64,000 nucleotides of DNA, from positions 3,386,501-3,450,500 of the forward strand of contig NZ_CP020083.1 in NCBI RefSeq assembly GCF_003431825.1, given 5' to 3'. The number at the start of each line of letters is the position of its first letter. Position 1 is the first letter of the stretch. Origin of the DNA: Blastomonas fulva. GTDB lineage: Bacteria; Pseudomonadota; Alphaproteobacteria; Sphingomonadales; Sphingomonadaceae. Under the pieces are notes generated by a model that was given only the letters and a program-made list of their open reading frames with translations, did no database searches and was not told where the DNA came from. The translations under genes were made by a program, and so were the position numbers. Below are positions 35,927 through 45,426 of this stretch, piece after piece.

Positions 35927-37507
35927 ATGCATTTTGCAGTCAGGCGTCATCGCAGCAAGTATCTGGCGGTTTTTCTCGCAACGACCGCGCTGATTACTGC
36001 CGCTCCTCTGCAATCCGCGCCAATCGATGCCTCGAAGCTTGACGACGCCGCGCTCGCGGCTGCGCTCGGCGAGGCACGCGGGCGCAGCAAGCCGCTGCTG
36101 TGCGATGAGCTCGTGCCGCTGACCGCCGAAGCGCTGAAGCGCGCCGCCGCGCCTGCCAATGCCGAGACCTTCGCGGCCGGCAATGCTGCATTGTGGTGCG
36201 CTATCGAGGAAAAGCGCTACGCCGACGCGTCCGCGGCGATCGAGCAGACCGAGGCGAAGCTCGGACGGCAGGAAGCGTTTGACCGGGTGGCGATCTCGCT
36301 CGATTCCTTCCTGTCGCGCCCCGAACAGGCCATCGCGCGGATCGATATCCTCGCCAAGACAGGTGGCGGAGAGGCGCTAACCAGCATCCCGCCCGAGGTG
36401 ATCTACGATCTCAGCAGGGCGGCCACGACGGCAAAGCGACCCGATCTCAAGCTGGCGCTGTGGTCGTCGATCTATTCGGCGCGCTCGTTCGGCCAGCTCG
36501 ATCCCGAAGTGATCGGCGGAACCGGGATCAACCTGCTGCAGGCCAAGGCCGATTCCGGGCTGCTTTCGGACAAAGACAGCGACCTTGCCGATCTGGTGAC
36601 CAATGCCGGCGCCTATGCCGCGCTGCTGTCTCAAAGGCGCTATGCCCCGCTCTGGCCACATCTGGAAGAGCGGGCGGGCGACAATCTGGCCGAGGTGCTG
36701 AAGCTGGACGTGCAGATCAACGCCGAGCGCTTCAAGGCTGCCCCCAACGACACCGAGCGGTTCGCGGGCCTCATCTATTCGCTGCTGCAGAGCGGAAATC
36801 TCAAGCCCGCGATCGACGCCACCGAGCCGTTCCGTGAGGACGGCATGGACTATTCCGAGATCAACGAACAGATTGCCTGGGCGATCAACTCCATGGCCAT
36901 CGCGCTGCGCGCCAGCGACCGTCCCGAAGAAGGTCTCAAGGCGCTCGACGCGCTGGCCTCGCTCGATCCTGAGCAGCATTCGTGGGTGGTAAACTTTGCC
37001 ATCAACCATGCGGCCGCCCTCGCCGGAGAGGCGCGTCATGCAGAGGCACTCGCCTCTTATGACCGCGCGCAGCCGATTGCCGAAAAGCAGGGGTCCCCCT
37101 TCGCCCGCGCCATCATCACTGGCCAGCGCGCCTGTTCGCTGCACACCCTCGGGCGAACGGACGAAGCCGCCGCGATGCTCAAGGCGCTCGAGGCGGTGCG
37201 TCTGGATGCTGTCCAGGGCAGCATCGGCTCAGCCATGTGCGTGGGCCGCGATGATCTGGCGATCGCCTGGGCGCTGGAGGCGCTGGCCGACGACACCCAT
37301 CGCCCCGTCGCCATCGCCGCGCTGCAGCCGCGCTATATGGAAAATACCCCGCCGGCCTGGAACGACCCCGAACCAAATCTGCTTCTCGCGAAAAGCCCCG
37401 AGCTTGCCGCGGCGTTCGAAAAGGTGGCGCGGGTGGTGCCCGAGCGGTTTGCACCGCTGGGCGGTAAGCCAAGGCTGGGGCCAAAGCCCGCCTCGAGCCA
37501 GCCGTGA
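35927..37507 (+). CDS. Exported TPR-like repeat protein of unknown function
   Basis: Protein of 526 residues with an N-terminal signal or anchor (KYLAVFLATTALITAAPLQS) and an alpha-helical body rich in Ala and Leu. Several stretches resemble tetratricopeptide repeats, for example AALAGEARHAEALASYDRAQPIAEK split over about residues 372-396, and TLGRTDEAAAMLKALEAVRL. TPR folds bind partner proteins. The start ATG at 35927 follows GAGGAA by about eight bases; an in-frame TTG 30 bases earlier is less likely. The penicillin-acylase gene follows 69 bp later on the same strand but gives no functional clue. Confidence 0.7.
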   Translation: MHFAVRRHRSKYLAVFLATTALITAAPLQSAPIDASKLDDAALAAALGEARGRSKPLLCDELVPLTAEALKRAAAPANAETFAAGNAALWCAIEEKRYADASAAIEQTEAKLGRQEAFDRVAISLDSFLSRPEQAIARIDILAKTGGGEALTSIPPEVIYDLSRAATTAKRPDLKLALWSSIYSARSFGQLDPEVIGGTGINLLQAKADSGLLSDKDSDLADLVTNAGAYAALLSQRRYAPLWPHLEERAGDNLAEVLKLDVQINAERFKAAPNDTERFAGLIYSLLQSGNLKPAIDATEPFREDGMDYSEINEQIAWAINSMAIALRASDRPEEGLKALDALASLDPEQHSWVVNFAINHAAALAGEARHAEALASYDRAQPIAEKQGSPFARAIITGQRACSLHTLGRTDEAAAMLKALEAVRLDAVQGSIGSAMCVGRDDLAIAWALEALADDTHRPVAIAALQPRYMENTPPAWNDPEPNLLLAKSPELAAAFEKVARVVPERFAPLGGKPRLGPKPASSQP

Positions 37508-37576
37508 CGAGCAAACCGTCCGCTACCTACAGCATTGTCAGTAGACGCAGATTTTTCAACTGATAAGGTGCGCGCC

Positions 37577-39724
37577 ATGCTCCGTGTCTTCAAGCGTATC
37601 GCCCTCGGCCTCGTCGCCCTGATTGTTGTCGTTGCCATCGCGCTGGCGGTGTGGGAGCCTTTGGTGGCCGAGGAGGGCAAGGCGCCCCCGGTGCGCAGCT
37701 ACGATGTCGAGATTGTCCGCGACGATTTTGGCGTGCCCCACATCTTCGGCAAGACCGATCCCGATGTCGCGTATGGCGTGGCCTTCGCGCATGCAGAGGA
37801 TGACTTTGCAACGCTGCAGGAAGTCGCCGCGATGACGCGGATGCGCAGCGGCGCGATGACCGGAGCGGACGGAGCGAAAGTCGATTTTGCCGCGCATCTG
37901 CTCGACATCCGCGGGACAGTGGATCGCAAATATGCGCAGCTTCCCGCCGATATCCGTGCGCTGCTCGATGCCTATGCCGCCGGGCTCAACCATTATGCCG
38001 ACAAGCACCCCGACGAGGTCCGGCTGACCGGGCTGTTCCCGCTCAACGGACAGGATATCGCCGCCGGGTTCGCGCTGCGCTCGCCATTCTTCTTCGGGCT
38101 CGATTCGGTGCTCGGCGCGCTGGTCGAGGGCAACGACCTGCCGATCGAGGGCGGGCCGCAACTGACCGGCAAAGAAGTCGCGCGCGTCACCCCGATCGGC
38201 CCCGAGCCCGACATGAACGGATCGAACGCCTTTGCCGTGGCCCCTGCCCGCTCGACCGACAACGTCACCCGGCTGATCTCGAACTCGCACCAGCCCTGGC
38301 GCGGCGGCGTCGCCTGGTACGAGCTGGTGGTACACTCCGAAGAAGGCTGGGATTTCGCCGGCGCGACCTTCCCCGGATCGCCCTATCCATTTCTGGGCCA
38401 CAACAAGACTCTGGGCTGGACCAACACGGTCAACCGCCCCGATCTGATCGATGTCTACAAGCTCGAACTCAACGACGACAAGACGCAGTACAAGCTCGAC
38501 GGCAAATGGCGCGATCTGGAAGCCCGGCAGGTGTGGCTCAAGGTCAAAGTGGGGCCGTTCACCCTGCCCTATCCGCAGACCGTCTATCGCTCCGCGCACG
38601 GCCCGGTGATCCTCAACGCCAAGGGCGCGTTCGCCATCCGCTATGCCGGGATCGATGATCTCAAGATGCTGGAGCAGTATTTCCGCATCAACAAGGCGCG
38701 CAATTTCGACGAGTGGAAGGCCGCGATGGCGATCCAGGGCGTGCCTGCGACCAACTTCATCTATGCCGATGCGGCAGGCAATATCGCGATGGCGTACAAT
38801 GCGCTGTTCCCCGCGCGCAAGCCCGGGGCGGACTGGCGCGGCGTGCTGCCTGGCAACCGCAGCGAGCTGATCTGGCATGGCCATCTGCCCTGGGGCAAGG
38901 TTCCGCTGCTGGTCAATCCGGCCTCGGGCTATATCATGAATGCCAACAACACGCCCTATGTCGCAGCCGGCCCGGGCGACGAGCTGGAGCCCGAGGCCTT
39001 CTCCCCGCTGATGGGGATCGAAAGCGACATGACCAACCGTGCGCGCCAGGCAATCAAGCTGTTCGAGGCGGCGGGCCAGATCGATGCCGCCACGCTCGAG
39101 CGGATCAAGTACGATGTCGGCTATGACAAGTCCGATTATGCCACCGGCTGGATCGCCGCCCTGCTGGCGGTCGAGCCCGAGGGTGACGAGCGGATCACGC
39201 AGGCGCAGGCGCTGCTCCGCGCGTGGGACTGGCAGATGGACGGCAAGGGCAAGGGCGACGCGCTCGCGCTGATGCTGATGCGTCCGGCAATGCGGCAGAG
39301 CTATCGCCGCCTGCCGCTGCCCGATGCGCGCGAGGAACTGACTGCCGCCATCGAGCACCTCACCAAGCATTTCCAGTCGCTCGACCCCAGGCTGGGCACC
39401 GTGCTGCGACTGCGTCAGGGCACGATCGATCTGCCGATGGATGGCGGATCGGACACACTGCGTGCCGCGACCTTGTGGGATGTTGACGAAAAGGATGGCC
39501 GCTTTGCCGTACGCCATGGCGACAGCTTCATCCAGTTCGTCGAATGGACCGCCGATGGCGCGGTGTCGTCGCGCTCGATCCAGCCTTTCGGCGCCGCCAC
39601 CACGCGGCCGGACAGCCCGCATTATGCCGATCAGGCCAAGCTATTCGTCGAACACAAGACCAAGCCGGTCTATTTCACCCGGCAACAGCTGATGCCGCAT
39701 GCCAAGCGGCGGTATCGCCCATGA
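37577..39724 (+). CDS. Penicillin acylase family (Ntn-hydrolase) amidase
   Basis: Amide hydrolase of 715 residues. The N-terminal hydrophobic segment (about residues 8-26) anchors or exports it. Family members are made as one chain and cut themselves between alpha and beta chains; the nucleophile here is Ser216 in PDMNGSNAFAV. Further family motifs are HPPWRGG-like NSHQPWRGGVAWYEL, GHNKTLGWTNTVNRPD and NNTPYV. Substrates range from beta-lactam side chains to acyl-homoserine lactones and cannot be told from sequence. The ATG at 37577 is chosen because the hydrophobic segment follows at once; an in-frame TTG at 37535 would add 14 polar residues. Confidence 0.88.
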   Translation: MLRVFKRIALGLVALIVVVAIALAVWEPLVAEEGKAPPVRSYDVEIVRDDFGVPHIFGKTDPDVAYGVAFAHAEDDFATLQEVAAMTRMRSGAMTGADGAKVDFAAHLLDIRGTVDRKYAQLPADIRALLDAYAAGLNHYADKHPDEVRLTGLFPLNGQDIAAGFALRSPFFFGLDSVLGALVEGNDLPIEGGPQLTGKEVARVTPIGPEPDMNGSNAFAVAPARSTDNVTRLISNSHQPWRGGVAWYELVVHSEEGWDFAGATFPGSPYPFLGHNKTLGWTNTVNRPDLIDVYKLELNDDKTQYKLDGKWRDLEARQVWLKVKVGPFTLPYPQTVYRSAHGPVILNAKGAFAIRYAGIDDLKMLEQYFRINKARNFDEWKAAMAIQGVPATNFIYADAAGNIAMAYNALFPARKPGADWRGVLPGNRSELIWHGHLPWGKVPLLVNPASGYIMNANNTPYVAAGPGDELEPEAFSPLMGIESDMTNRARQAIKLFEAAGQIDAATLERIKYDVGYDKSDYATGWIAALLAVEPEGDERITQAQALLRAWDWQMDGKGKGDALALMLMRPAMRQSYRRLPLPDAREELTAAIEHLTKHFQSLDPRLGTVLRLRQGTIDLPMDGGSDTLRAATLWDVDEKDGRFAVRHGDSFIQFVEWTADGAVSSRSIQPFGAATTRPDSPHYADQAKLFVEHKTKPVYFTRQQLMPHAKRRYRP

Positions 39725-39775
39725 TTGCCGCTTGAAACGGGGCTCGCAGAGCTTATGGTTTCAATCAGCAACGTG

Positions 39776-39805
39776 TGGCGGGACCGGTCCCTGACGGACC
39801 CGCCA
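39776..39805. other. Stem-loop in the leader of the M16 protease gene
   Basis: TGGCG...CGCCA arms enclosing GGTCC CTGAC GGACC. There is no T-tract on either strand, so it is not a standard terminator; it may be an attenuating or stabilising leader structure. Confidence 0.35.
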
Positions 39806-39856
39806 ACGCGAACGACCAAACAAGCAGATCACGCTCCCAAGAGAGGTTCCTTTCCG

Positions 39857-42781
39857 ATGTTCAAGCCCTTTCGCTCGCTTATCGCCGTCTCCGCGCTGGC
39901 GCTGACGGTCGCCATCGCGCCCGCTTATGCCCAGCAGGCCGCGCCGGTCGCCGAACTCGTCAAGACGGTCAACATCCCCTATCAGCAGTTCAAGCTGGAC
40001 AACGGCCTTACCGTGATCGTCCACGAGGACCGCAAGGCCCCGATCGTCGCGGTATCGATCTGGTATGACGTCGGCTCCAAGCACGAGCCCAAGGGCAAGA
40101 CCGGCTATGCCCATCTGTTCGAGCACATCATGTTTAACGGATCGGAAAACGCCAAGGGCGACTATTTCGAATATCTCAAGAAGCTGGGCGCGACCGATTT
40201 CAACGGCACCACCTGGTTTGATCGCACCAATTATTTCCAGACCGTTCCCAAGGCCGGGCTGGAAGGCGCGCTGTTCCTGGAAAGCGACCGCATGGGCCAT
40301 CTGCTCAACGGGATCACCCAGGACAAGCTGACCAACCAGATCGGCGTTGTGCAGAACGAAAAGCGCCAGGGTGACAACCAGCCTTACGGCCTGGTCGAAT
40401 ACAAGCAGATCGAAATGCTGATGCCGACCGAGCATCCCTATGGCCACTCGACGATCGGATCGATGGCCGACCTGCAGGCGGCGTCGCTCGATGACATGAA
40501 GAAGTGGTTCACCGACCATTACGGCCCCAACAACGCGATCCTGGTGCTGGCCGGCGACATCAACGTCGCCGAAGCGCGGCCGCTGGTCGAGAAATGGTTC
40601 GGCGATATTGCGCGTGGTCCCCAGGTGGCCAAGCTCAATCCGCCGCTTCCCACGCTCGATGCCGTCAAGGTTGCCGAGATGAAGGACAAGGTTCCGACCG
40701 CGCGGTTGTACCGCTTCTGGTCGGTGCCGGGGCTCAACGATCCCGACTTTGCCGCGCTCGATGTCGCAGCCACGGTGCTTGGCGGACTTGCCAGCTCGCG
40801 GCTCGACAACATCCTGGTACGCGAGGAGCAGACCGCGGTCGCGGTGACGGCATCCACGCTGCCGTTCGTGCACGGCAGCGTTTTCGAGGCCTATGTCGAC
40901 GTCAAGCCGGGCGCCGATATCGAGGCCGTCTCGAAGCGCTTCGACGAGATCCTGGCCGATTTCATCGCCAAGGGCCCGACCGCAGACGAGGTGCAGCGGG
41001 TCGCGACGCGCGAGGCGGCTGGCCGCATCGCGGGGCTGGAACAGGTGGGCGGCTTTACCGGCAAGGCGGTAACGCTGGCCGAAGGCGCGCTGTATTCGAA
41101 CGATCCGGCCTTCTACAAGACGCAGCTCGAACGGCTGGCGGCGATGACGCCTGAGAAGGTGACCGCAGCGACCACCAAATGGCTCACCCGCCCGGTTGCC
41201 AAGCTGCACGTGCTGCCCGGCGAGCGCGACGCCTATGCCGATGACGCAGGCGGCAGCGCGGGCCAGGCCGAAGGCGATGGTCCCGCCATGCGCGCACCGC
41301 TGCCGCGCACTGGCGTGCTCGCCGCCCCGGCCTTCTACTCCAGCCTTGCCAGCGATGCGATGGCGGCAGGCGCTGCGAGCAAGCAGCCGCTCGCCGCGGT
41401 CGATCGCACCACCTTCCCCGAAGCGGGTGCGGTGCCCGATCTCGACTTCCCCGATGTCGAGGAAGCGACGCTCTCGAATGGCATCAAGGTGCGGTTTGCG
41501 CGCCGCAGCGCGGTCCCCGTGGTGCGCGTCGCGGTCAGCTTCGATGCCGGCTATGCCAGCGACCCCAAGGATGCGCTGGGCACCAACAGCTTGATGATCG
41601 CGCTGCTCAAGGAAGGCACCCGGACGCTCAACTCGATCCAGCTGGCCGAGGCGCAGGAGCGGCTGGGCACCAACATCAACGCGACATCGGATCTGGACCG
41701 CACCATCGTTTCGATGAGCGCGATGAAGCCCAACCTGGGCGCATCGCTCGATCTGCTCGCCGATGTCATCCGCAACCCGGCCTTCGATGCCAAGGAGCTG
41801 GAGCGCGTGCGCGTGCAGCAGCTCACCCGCATCCAGGCCGAGTTCAGCGAACCGCAGGGCATCGCGCTGCGCAACCTGCCGCCTTTGCTGTATGGCGCAA
41901 GCCACCCCTATGGCGTGCCGCTCACCGGCACCGGCGATCCTGCGGTCGTCACCAAGTTGACCCGCGATCAGCTCGCCGCCTATCACAGCCAGTGGATGCG
42001 ACCCGAGCGCGCCTCGATCTTCGTCGTCGGCGACACCACGCTCAAGGACATGCTGCCGATGCTCGAGCAGCGCTTCGGCAAATGGCCGTCCAACCGCATG
42101 GCGCTGATGCAGAAGGATTTCAGCGCTGCTATCCCCGCCGGCCAGGGCCGCATCATCCTGATCGATCGGCCCAATTCGCCGCAGTCGCTGATCCTGGCGG
42201 GCCAGGTGCTCAACGCCAAGGGCACCGACAACCTGCTCGCGCTGGAAACCGCCAACGACATCATGGGCGGCGATTTCCTTTCGCGGATCAACATGGACCT
42301 GCGCGAGACCAAGGGCTGGTCCTATGGCTCGCGCTCGCTGATCCAGCGGCCCAAGAACGACGTGCCGTTCCTCATCTTCGCGCCGGTGCAGACCAACCAG
42401 ACCGGACCCTCGGTCAGCGCGATCATCGATCAGATGAACGGCTTCATCGGCGACAAGGGCGTCACGCCCGAAGAGCTCGACCGCACGGTGAAGGGCAGCA
42501 GCCTCGAGCTCGCAGGGACCTATGAGCGCTCGTCCTCGGTGCTCTCGCAGATGCAGTCGGACGCGCTGTATGGTCGCCCGACCAATTACGCCGAGAGCCT
42601 GGCGGCGCAGTATCGCTCGATGGATGCCGCAAAGCTCAATGGCGCGATGCGCGAGGCGCTGGATCCCAAGACGCTGACCTGGCTGATCGTGGGTGACGCC
42701 GCCAAGATCGAGGATCAGCTCAAGGCATTGAACATGCCGATAGAAGTTCGCCGTGCTGCCCCGGCAGCCGGAGACAAATAA
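39857..42781 (+). CDS. Exported M16 family zinc metalloprotease (two-domain, insulinase-like)
   Basis: Periplasmic protease of 974 residues. The signal peptide MFKPFRSLIAVSALALTVAIAPAYA is clear. The N-terminal half has the inverted zinc motif HLFEH (His86, Glu89, His90) within KTGYAHLFEHIMFNGSEN, with the distal Glu in QNEKRQ. The C-terminal half repeats the fold (FPDVEEATLSNGIKVRFARR onward) but lacks HxxEH, as usual for the non-catalytic half. Such proteins degrade peptides in the periplasm. The ATG at 39857 is preceded by GAGAGG. Standing between an acylase and a 99-aa orphan, it probably has its own promoter. Confidence 0.93.
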   Translation: MFKPFRSLIAVSALALTVAIAPAYAQQAAPVAELVKTVNIPYQQFKLDNGLTVIVHEDRKAPIVAVSIWYDVGSKHEPKGKTGYAHLFEHIMFNGSENAKGDYFEYLKKLGATDFNGTTWFDRTNYFQTVPKAGLEGALFLESDRMGHLLNGITQDKLTNQIGVVQNEKRQGDNQPYGLVEYKQIEMLMPTEHPYGHSTIGSMADLQAASLDDMKKWFTDHYGPNNAILVLAGDINVAEARPLVEKWFGDIARGPQVAKLNPPLPTLDAVKVAEMKDKVPTARLYRFWSVPGLNDPDFAALDVAATVLGGLASSRLDNILVREEQTAVAVTASTLPFVHGSVFEAYVDVKPGADIEAVSKRFDEILADFIAKGPTADEVQRVATREAAGRIAGLEQVGGFTGKAVTLAEGALYSNDPAFYKTQLERLAAMTPEKVTAATTKWLTRPVAKLHVLPGERDAYADDAGGSAGQAEGDGPAMRAPLPRTGVLAAPAFYSSLASDAMAAGAASKQPLAAVDRTTFPEAGAVPDLDFPDVEEATLSNGIKVRFARRSAVPVVRVAVSFDAGYASDPKDALGTNSLMIALLKEGTRTLNSIQLAEAQERLGTNINATSDLDRTIVSMSAMKPNLGASLDLLADVIRNPAFDAKELERVRVQQLTRIQAEFSEPQGIALRNLPPLLYGASHPYGVPLTGTGDPAVVTKLTRDQLAAYHSQWMRPERASIFVVGDTTLKDMLPMLEQRFGKWPSNRMALMQKDFSAAIPAGQGRIILIDRPNSPQSLILAGQVLNAKGTDNLLALETANDIMGGDFLSRINMDLRETKGWSYGSRSLIQRPKNDVPFLIFAPVQTNQTGPSVSAIIDQMNGFIGDKGVTPEELDRTVKGSSLELAGTYERSSSVLSQMQSDALYGRPTNYAESLAAQYRSMDAAKLNGAMREALDPKTLTWLIVGDAAKIEDQLKALNMPIEVRRAAPAAGDK

Positions 42782-42821
42782 GCCGTAGTTACCCTTCAAC
42801 CAACCCAAGAGAGGACTGAAC

Positions 42822-43121
42822 ATGTCAGTAGCTGGACAATATGATTGCGTCACCAAATCGCCGATGGGCGACCAGAAGTCGGTTCTGACCGTCAACGTCG
42901 ACGGCGACAGCTGGACCGGATCGAATGCCGGCCAGATGGGCGCGCTCGACATCACCGACGGCAAGGTCGACGGCAACACGCTGACCTGGACCATGGACAT
43001 GAAGGTGCCCATGCCGATGAAGCTGGAAGGCACAGCCACCGTCGATGGCGACACCATCACCGGCCAGGTCAAGGCAGGCGCCTTCGGCACCATGGCGATG
43101 ACCGGCACGCGCAAGGCATAA
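42822..43121 (+). CDS. 99-aa beta-rich protein of unknown function
   Basis: Small protein without a signal peptide, 99 residues, starting MSVAGQYDCVTKSPMGDQKS. It is rich in Gly, Thr, Asp and Met, with a recurring pattern of short strands ended by D-G turns (VDGDSWTG, TDGKVDGNTLTW, VDGDTITGQV), as in small beta-barrels or sandwiches. The segment MDMKVPMPMKLEG is unusually Met-rich. GAGAGGA lies 12 bases before the ATG, codon use is typical, and a strong terminator follows, so it is very likely a real gene. It starts 40 bp after the protease stop and may share its message. I do not recognise the family. Confidence 0.75.
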   Translation: MSVAGQYDCVTKSPMGDQKSVLTVNVDGDSWTGSNAGQMGALDITDGKVDGNTLTWTMDMKVPMPMKLEGTATVDGDTITGQVKAGAFGTMAMTGTRKA

Positions 43122-43134
43122 GCCCAAGCAAGCG

Positions 43135-43171
43135 AAAAGCCCTTCCTTCGCAGACGGGGGAAGGGCTTTTT
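43135..43171 (+). terminator. Rho-independent terminator after the 99-aa gene
   Basis: 12-bp stem AAAAGCCCTTCC / GGAAGGGCTTTT with a 12-nt loop, ending in five T. The A-run on the left makes it work in both directions. Confidence 0.9.
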
Positions 43172-43266
43172 GCATGGGCAGATGCAGCAGCCGCGGCCGC
43201 GCGCACTGGAAAACCCTGATTTCCCACCTAGATGGGGATCAGCATCATTTCACGGGGATCTTCAAC

Positions 43267-43848
43267 ATGCGCGCTTCCACCGCCTTTTCGCTCGCCGCTC
43301 TCGCCCTCACCGCCGGAACCGCAGGTCTGGTGGCCGCATCCCCGGCGATCGCAGCCGACGCGGCCAAGGTCGCGATCGGCAGCAAGGCGCCCTTGTTCAC
43401 CACCACGGGCGCCAAGGCCGGCAAGGCCTACAAGCTCAACCTGGCGAGCGAGCTCAAAAAGGGCCCGGTCGTCCTCTATTTCTTCCCCAAGGCGTTCACC
43501 AGCGGCTGCACTGCAGAGGCGCATGAATTCGCGACGCGGATGGACGACTTCAAGAAGGCCGGTGCGACCGTGATCGGCCTGTCCGCAGACGGCATCGACG
43601 AGCTCAAGAAATTCTCGACCGAGGCATGCCAGAGCAAGTTCGCCGTGGCGCAGGCCACACCGCAGATGATCCAGGCCTATGGCGTGGGTCTCGCCGGACG
43701 TCCCAACATGACCGGACGCACCAGCATGGTCGTCGCCCCCAATGGCCGGGTGACCTTCGTCCACAACGACATGGACTATCGCGATCACGTCAAGCTGACG
43801 CTGGGCGCTGTGCAGTCGATGGCCAAGGCCAAAGCCAAGAAGGGCTGA
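43267..43848 (+). CDS. Exported peroxiredoxin (AhpC/TSA-BCP type)
   Basis: Thiol peroxidase of 193 residues. The signal peptide MRASTAFSLAALALTAGTAGLVAASPAIAA directs it to the periplasm, unlike cytoplasmic BCP proteins. The peroxidatic Cys81 lies in FFPKAFTSGCTAEAHEF, with the conserved Thr three residues before it; Cys121 in STEACQSKF could be the resolving partner. It would reduce hydrogen or organic peroxides at the envelope. ATG at 43267 is chosen for the signal peptide; longer in-frame versions run into the terminator of the previous gene. Confidence 0.9.
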   Translation: MRASTAFSLAALALTAGTAGLVAASPAIAADAAKVAIGSKAPLFTTTGAKAGKAYKLNLASELKKGPVVLYFFPKAFTSGCTAEAHEFATRMDDFKKAGATVIGLSADGIDELKKFSTEACQSKFAVAQATPQMIQAYGVGLAGRPNMTGRTSMVVAPNGRVTFVHNDMDYRDHVKLTLGAVQSMAKAKAKKG

Positions 43849-43896
43849 TGCCTTTTCCCGCGTGACCCGGTGATGGTCCCGCGCTAGCGTCCCGCC

Positions 43897-45426
43897 ATGA
43901 CCTGGCAGACCGAAATCGATGAGCTGAACCGGCGGCGCGCGCTCGCCGAGGATATGGGCGGCGCAGAGAAAGTCGCGCGCCAGCATTCGCGCGGCAAGAT
44001 GGATGCGCGCGCGCGGATCGACGGGCTGCTCGACCCCGGCAGCTTCCGTGAGATCGGGAAGATCGCCGGGCGCGGCAGCTATGATGCCAATGGCGAGCTG
44101 ACAGGTTTTGCCGCTTCCAACTTCATCTTCGGGCGCGGCGATATCGACGGCCGCGCGGTGGTCGCCAGCGCCGATGATTTCACCGTCCGCGGCGGCTCCG
44201 CCGATGCAGCGCTGCACCGCAAGTTCGTCCAGTGCGAGGCGATGGCACACGAATTGCGCCTGCCCCTGGTCCGCATGATCGATGGCACCGGCGGCGGCGG
44301 ATCGGTCAAGACGCTCGAAACGATGGGTTATACCTATGTGCCGATGGTGCCCGGCTGGGACCACATCGTCACCAATCTGGAAACCGTGCCTGTCGTCGCG
44401 CTCGCGCTGGGCCCCACCGCGGGCCTGGGCGCTGCGCGAACGGTCGCCAGCCATTATTCGATCATGGTCAAGGGCCTGTCGCAGCTGTTCGCCGCGGGAC
44501 CCGCGGTCGCCGCCGCGATCGGCGAGACGGTCGACAAGGAGCAGCTGGGCGGCACCGAGATCCATTGCCGCAACGGCGTGGTCGACGAGGAGGTGGAGAG
44601 CGAAGCTCAGGCCTTTGCCACCGCGCGGCGTTTTCTGTCCTACCTTCCGTCCTCGGTCGACACGCTTACCGCGCGCGCAGCTTGCAACGACCCTGTGGAT
44701 CGCCGCGAACAGGCGCTGCTCTCCACCGTCCCGCGCAGCCCGGCGCAGGTCTATGCGATGCGCCGCGTGCTGACCCAGGTGTTCGATACCGGCAGCGTGT
44801 TCGAGATGGGCAGACGCTGGGGCCGCGCGGTAATTACCGCCTTTGCCCGGCTCGATGGCTGGCCGGTCGCGGTGCTGGCGAGCGATCCCAGCTTTCTGGG
44901 AGGATCGTGGGAGGCCAAGACCAGCGAAAAGGCCGAGCGTTTCGTCAGGCTTGCGGACCAGTTCCGGCTGCCGATCGTGCATCTGGTCGACAATCCCGGT
45001 TTCATGATCGGCGCCGATGCCGAGCGTGCGGGCACCATCCGCTACGGCGTCAACGCGATGAATGCGATCTATCGCGCCACGGTACCGCTGGCATCGGTGA
45101 TCGTGCGCCGCGCTTATGGCATAGCGGGTTCGGCGATGTCGAACGCCGAGCGGTTCCAGTATCGCTTTGCCTGGCCCAGCGGGGATTGGGGCTCGCTGCC
45201 GATCGACGGCGGGGTTGAGGTTGCATACAAGTCGGAACTCGAGGTGAGCGATGATCCGGCGGCGCATCTCGAGGCGATCCGGGACCGGCTCAACAAGGTG
45301 CGCAGCCCGTTCCGCAGCGCGGAACATTTCGCGGTGGAGGACATCATCGATCCGCGCGACACCCGGCCCCTTCTCTGCGAGTTTGCGGAGCTTGCCTGGG
45401 CGAGGCTCAACGGTGCAAGGTTGTGA
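43897..45426 (+). CDS. Acyl-CoA carboxylase carboxyltransferase (propionyl-CoA/methylcrotonyl-CoA type beta chain)
   Basis: Carboxyltransferase of 509 residues with the duplicated crotonase fold. The N-terminal half includes KMDARARIDGLLDPGSFREIG and GTGGGGSVKTLETMG. The C-terminal half has SDPSFLGGSWEAKTSEKAERF, LVDNPGFMIGADAERAG and the ending RDTRPLLCEFAELAW. These are features of the biotin-dependent propionyl-CoA/acyl-CoA carboxylase beta family. It works only with a biotin-carrying alpha chain, and none is seen nearby, so the partner must be elsewhere. Substrate among propionyl-, methylcrotonyl- or other acyl-CoA is not decided. Confidence 0.88.
   Translation: MTWQTEIDELNRRRALAEDMGGAEKVARQHSRGKMDARARIDGLLDPGSFREIGKIAGRGSYDANGELTGFAASNFIFGRGDIDGRAVVASADDFTVRGGSADAALHRKFVQCEAMAHELRLPLVRMIDGTGGGGSVKTLETMGYTYVPMVPGWDHIVTNLETVPVVALALGPTAGLGAARTVASHYSIMVKGLSQLFAAGPAVAAAIGETVDKEQLGGTEIHCRNGVVDEEVESEAQAFATARRFLSYLPSSVDTLTARAACNDPVDRREQALLSTVPRSPAQVYAMRRVLTQVFDTGSVFEMGRRWGRAVITAFARLDGWPVAVLASDPSFLGGSWEAKTSEKAERFVRLADQFRLPIVHLVDNPGFMIGADAERAGTIRYGVNAMNAIYRATVPLASVIVRRAYGIAGSAMSNAERFQYRFAWPSGDWGSLPIDGGVEVAYKSELEVSDDPAAHLEAIRDRLNKVRSPFRSAEHFAVEDIIDPRDTRPLLCEFAELAWARLNGARL

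Noticed and set aside
37556..39622. Open frame of 688 codons on the minus strand opposite the penicillin acylase gene
   Set aside because: Arg/Gln/His-rich antisense translation without motifs; the plus strand encodes the intact acylase.
39776..39805. Stem-loop before the M16 gene as a terminator of the acylase gene
   Set aside because: No T-tract follows on either strand and there is a 5-nt bulge; kept only as a possible leader structure.
39761..43114. Open frame of 1117 codons on the minus strand, opposite the M16 protease and the 99-aa gene
   Set aside because: It mirrors a gene with signal peptide, zinc motif and ribosome site on the plus strand; its translation is low-complexity and Arg/His/Gln-rich, typical of antisense frames in high-GC DNA.
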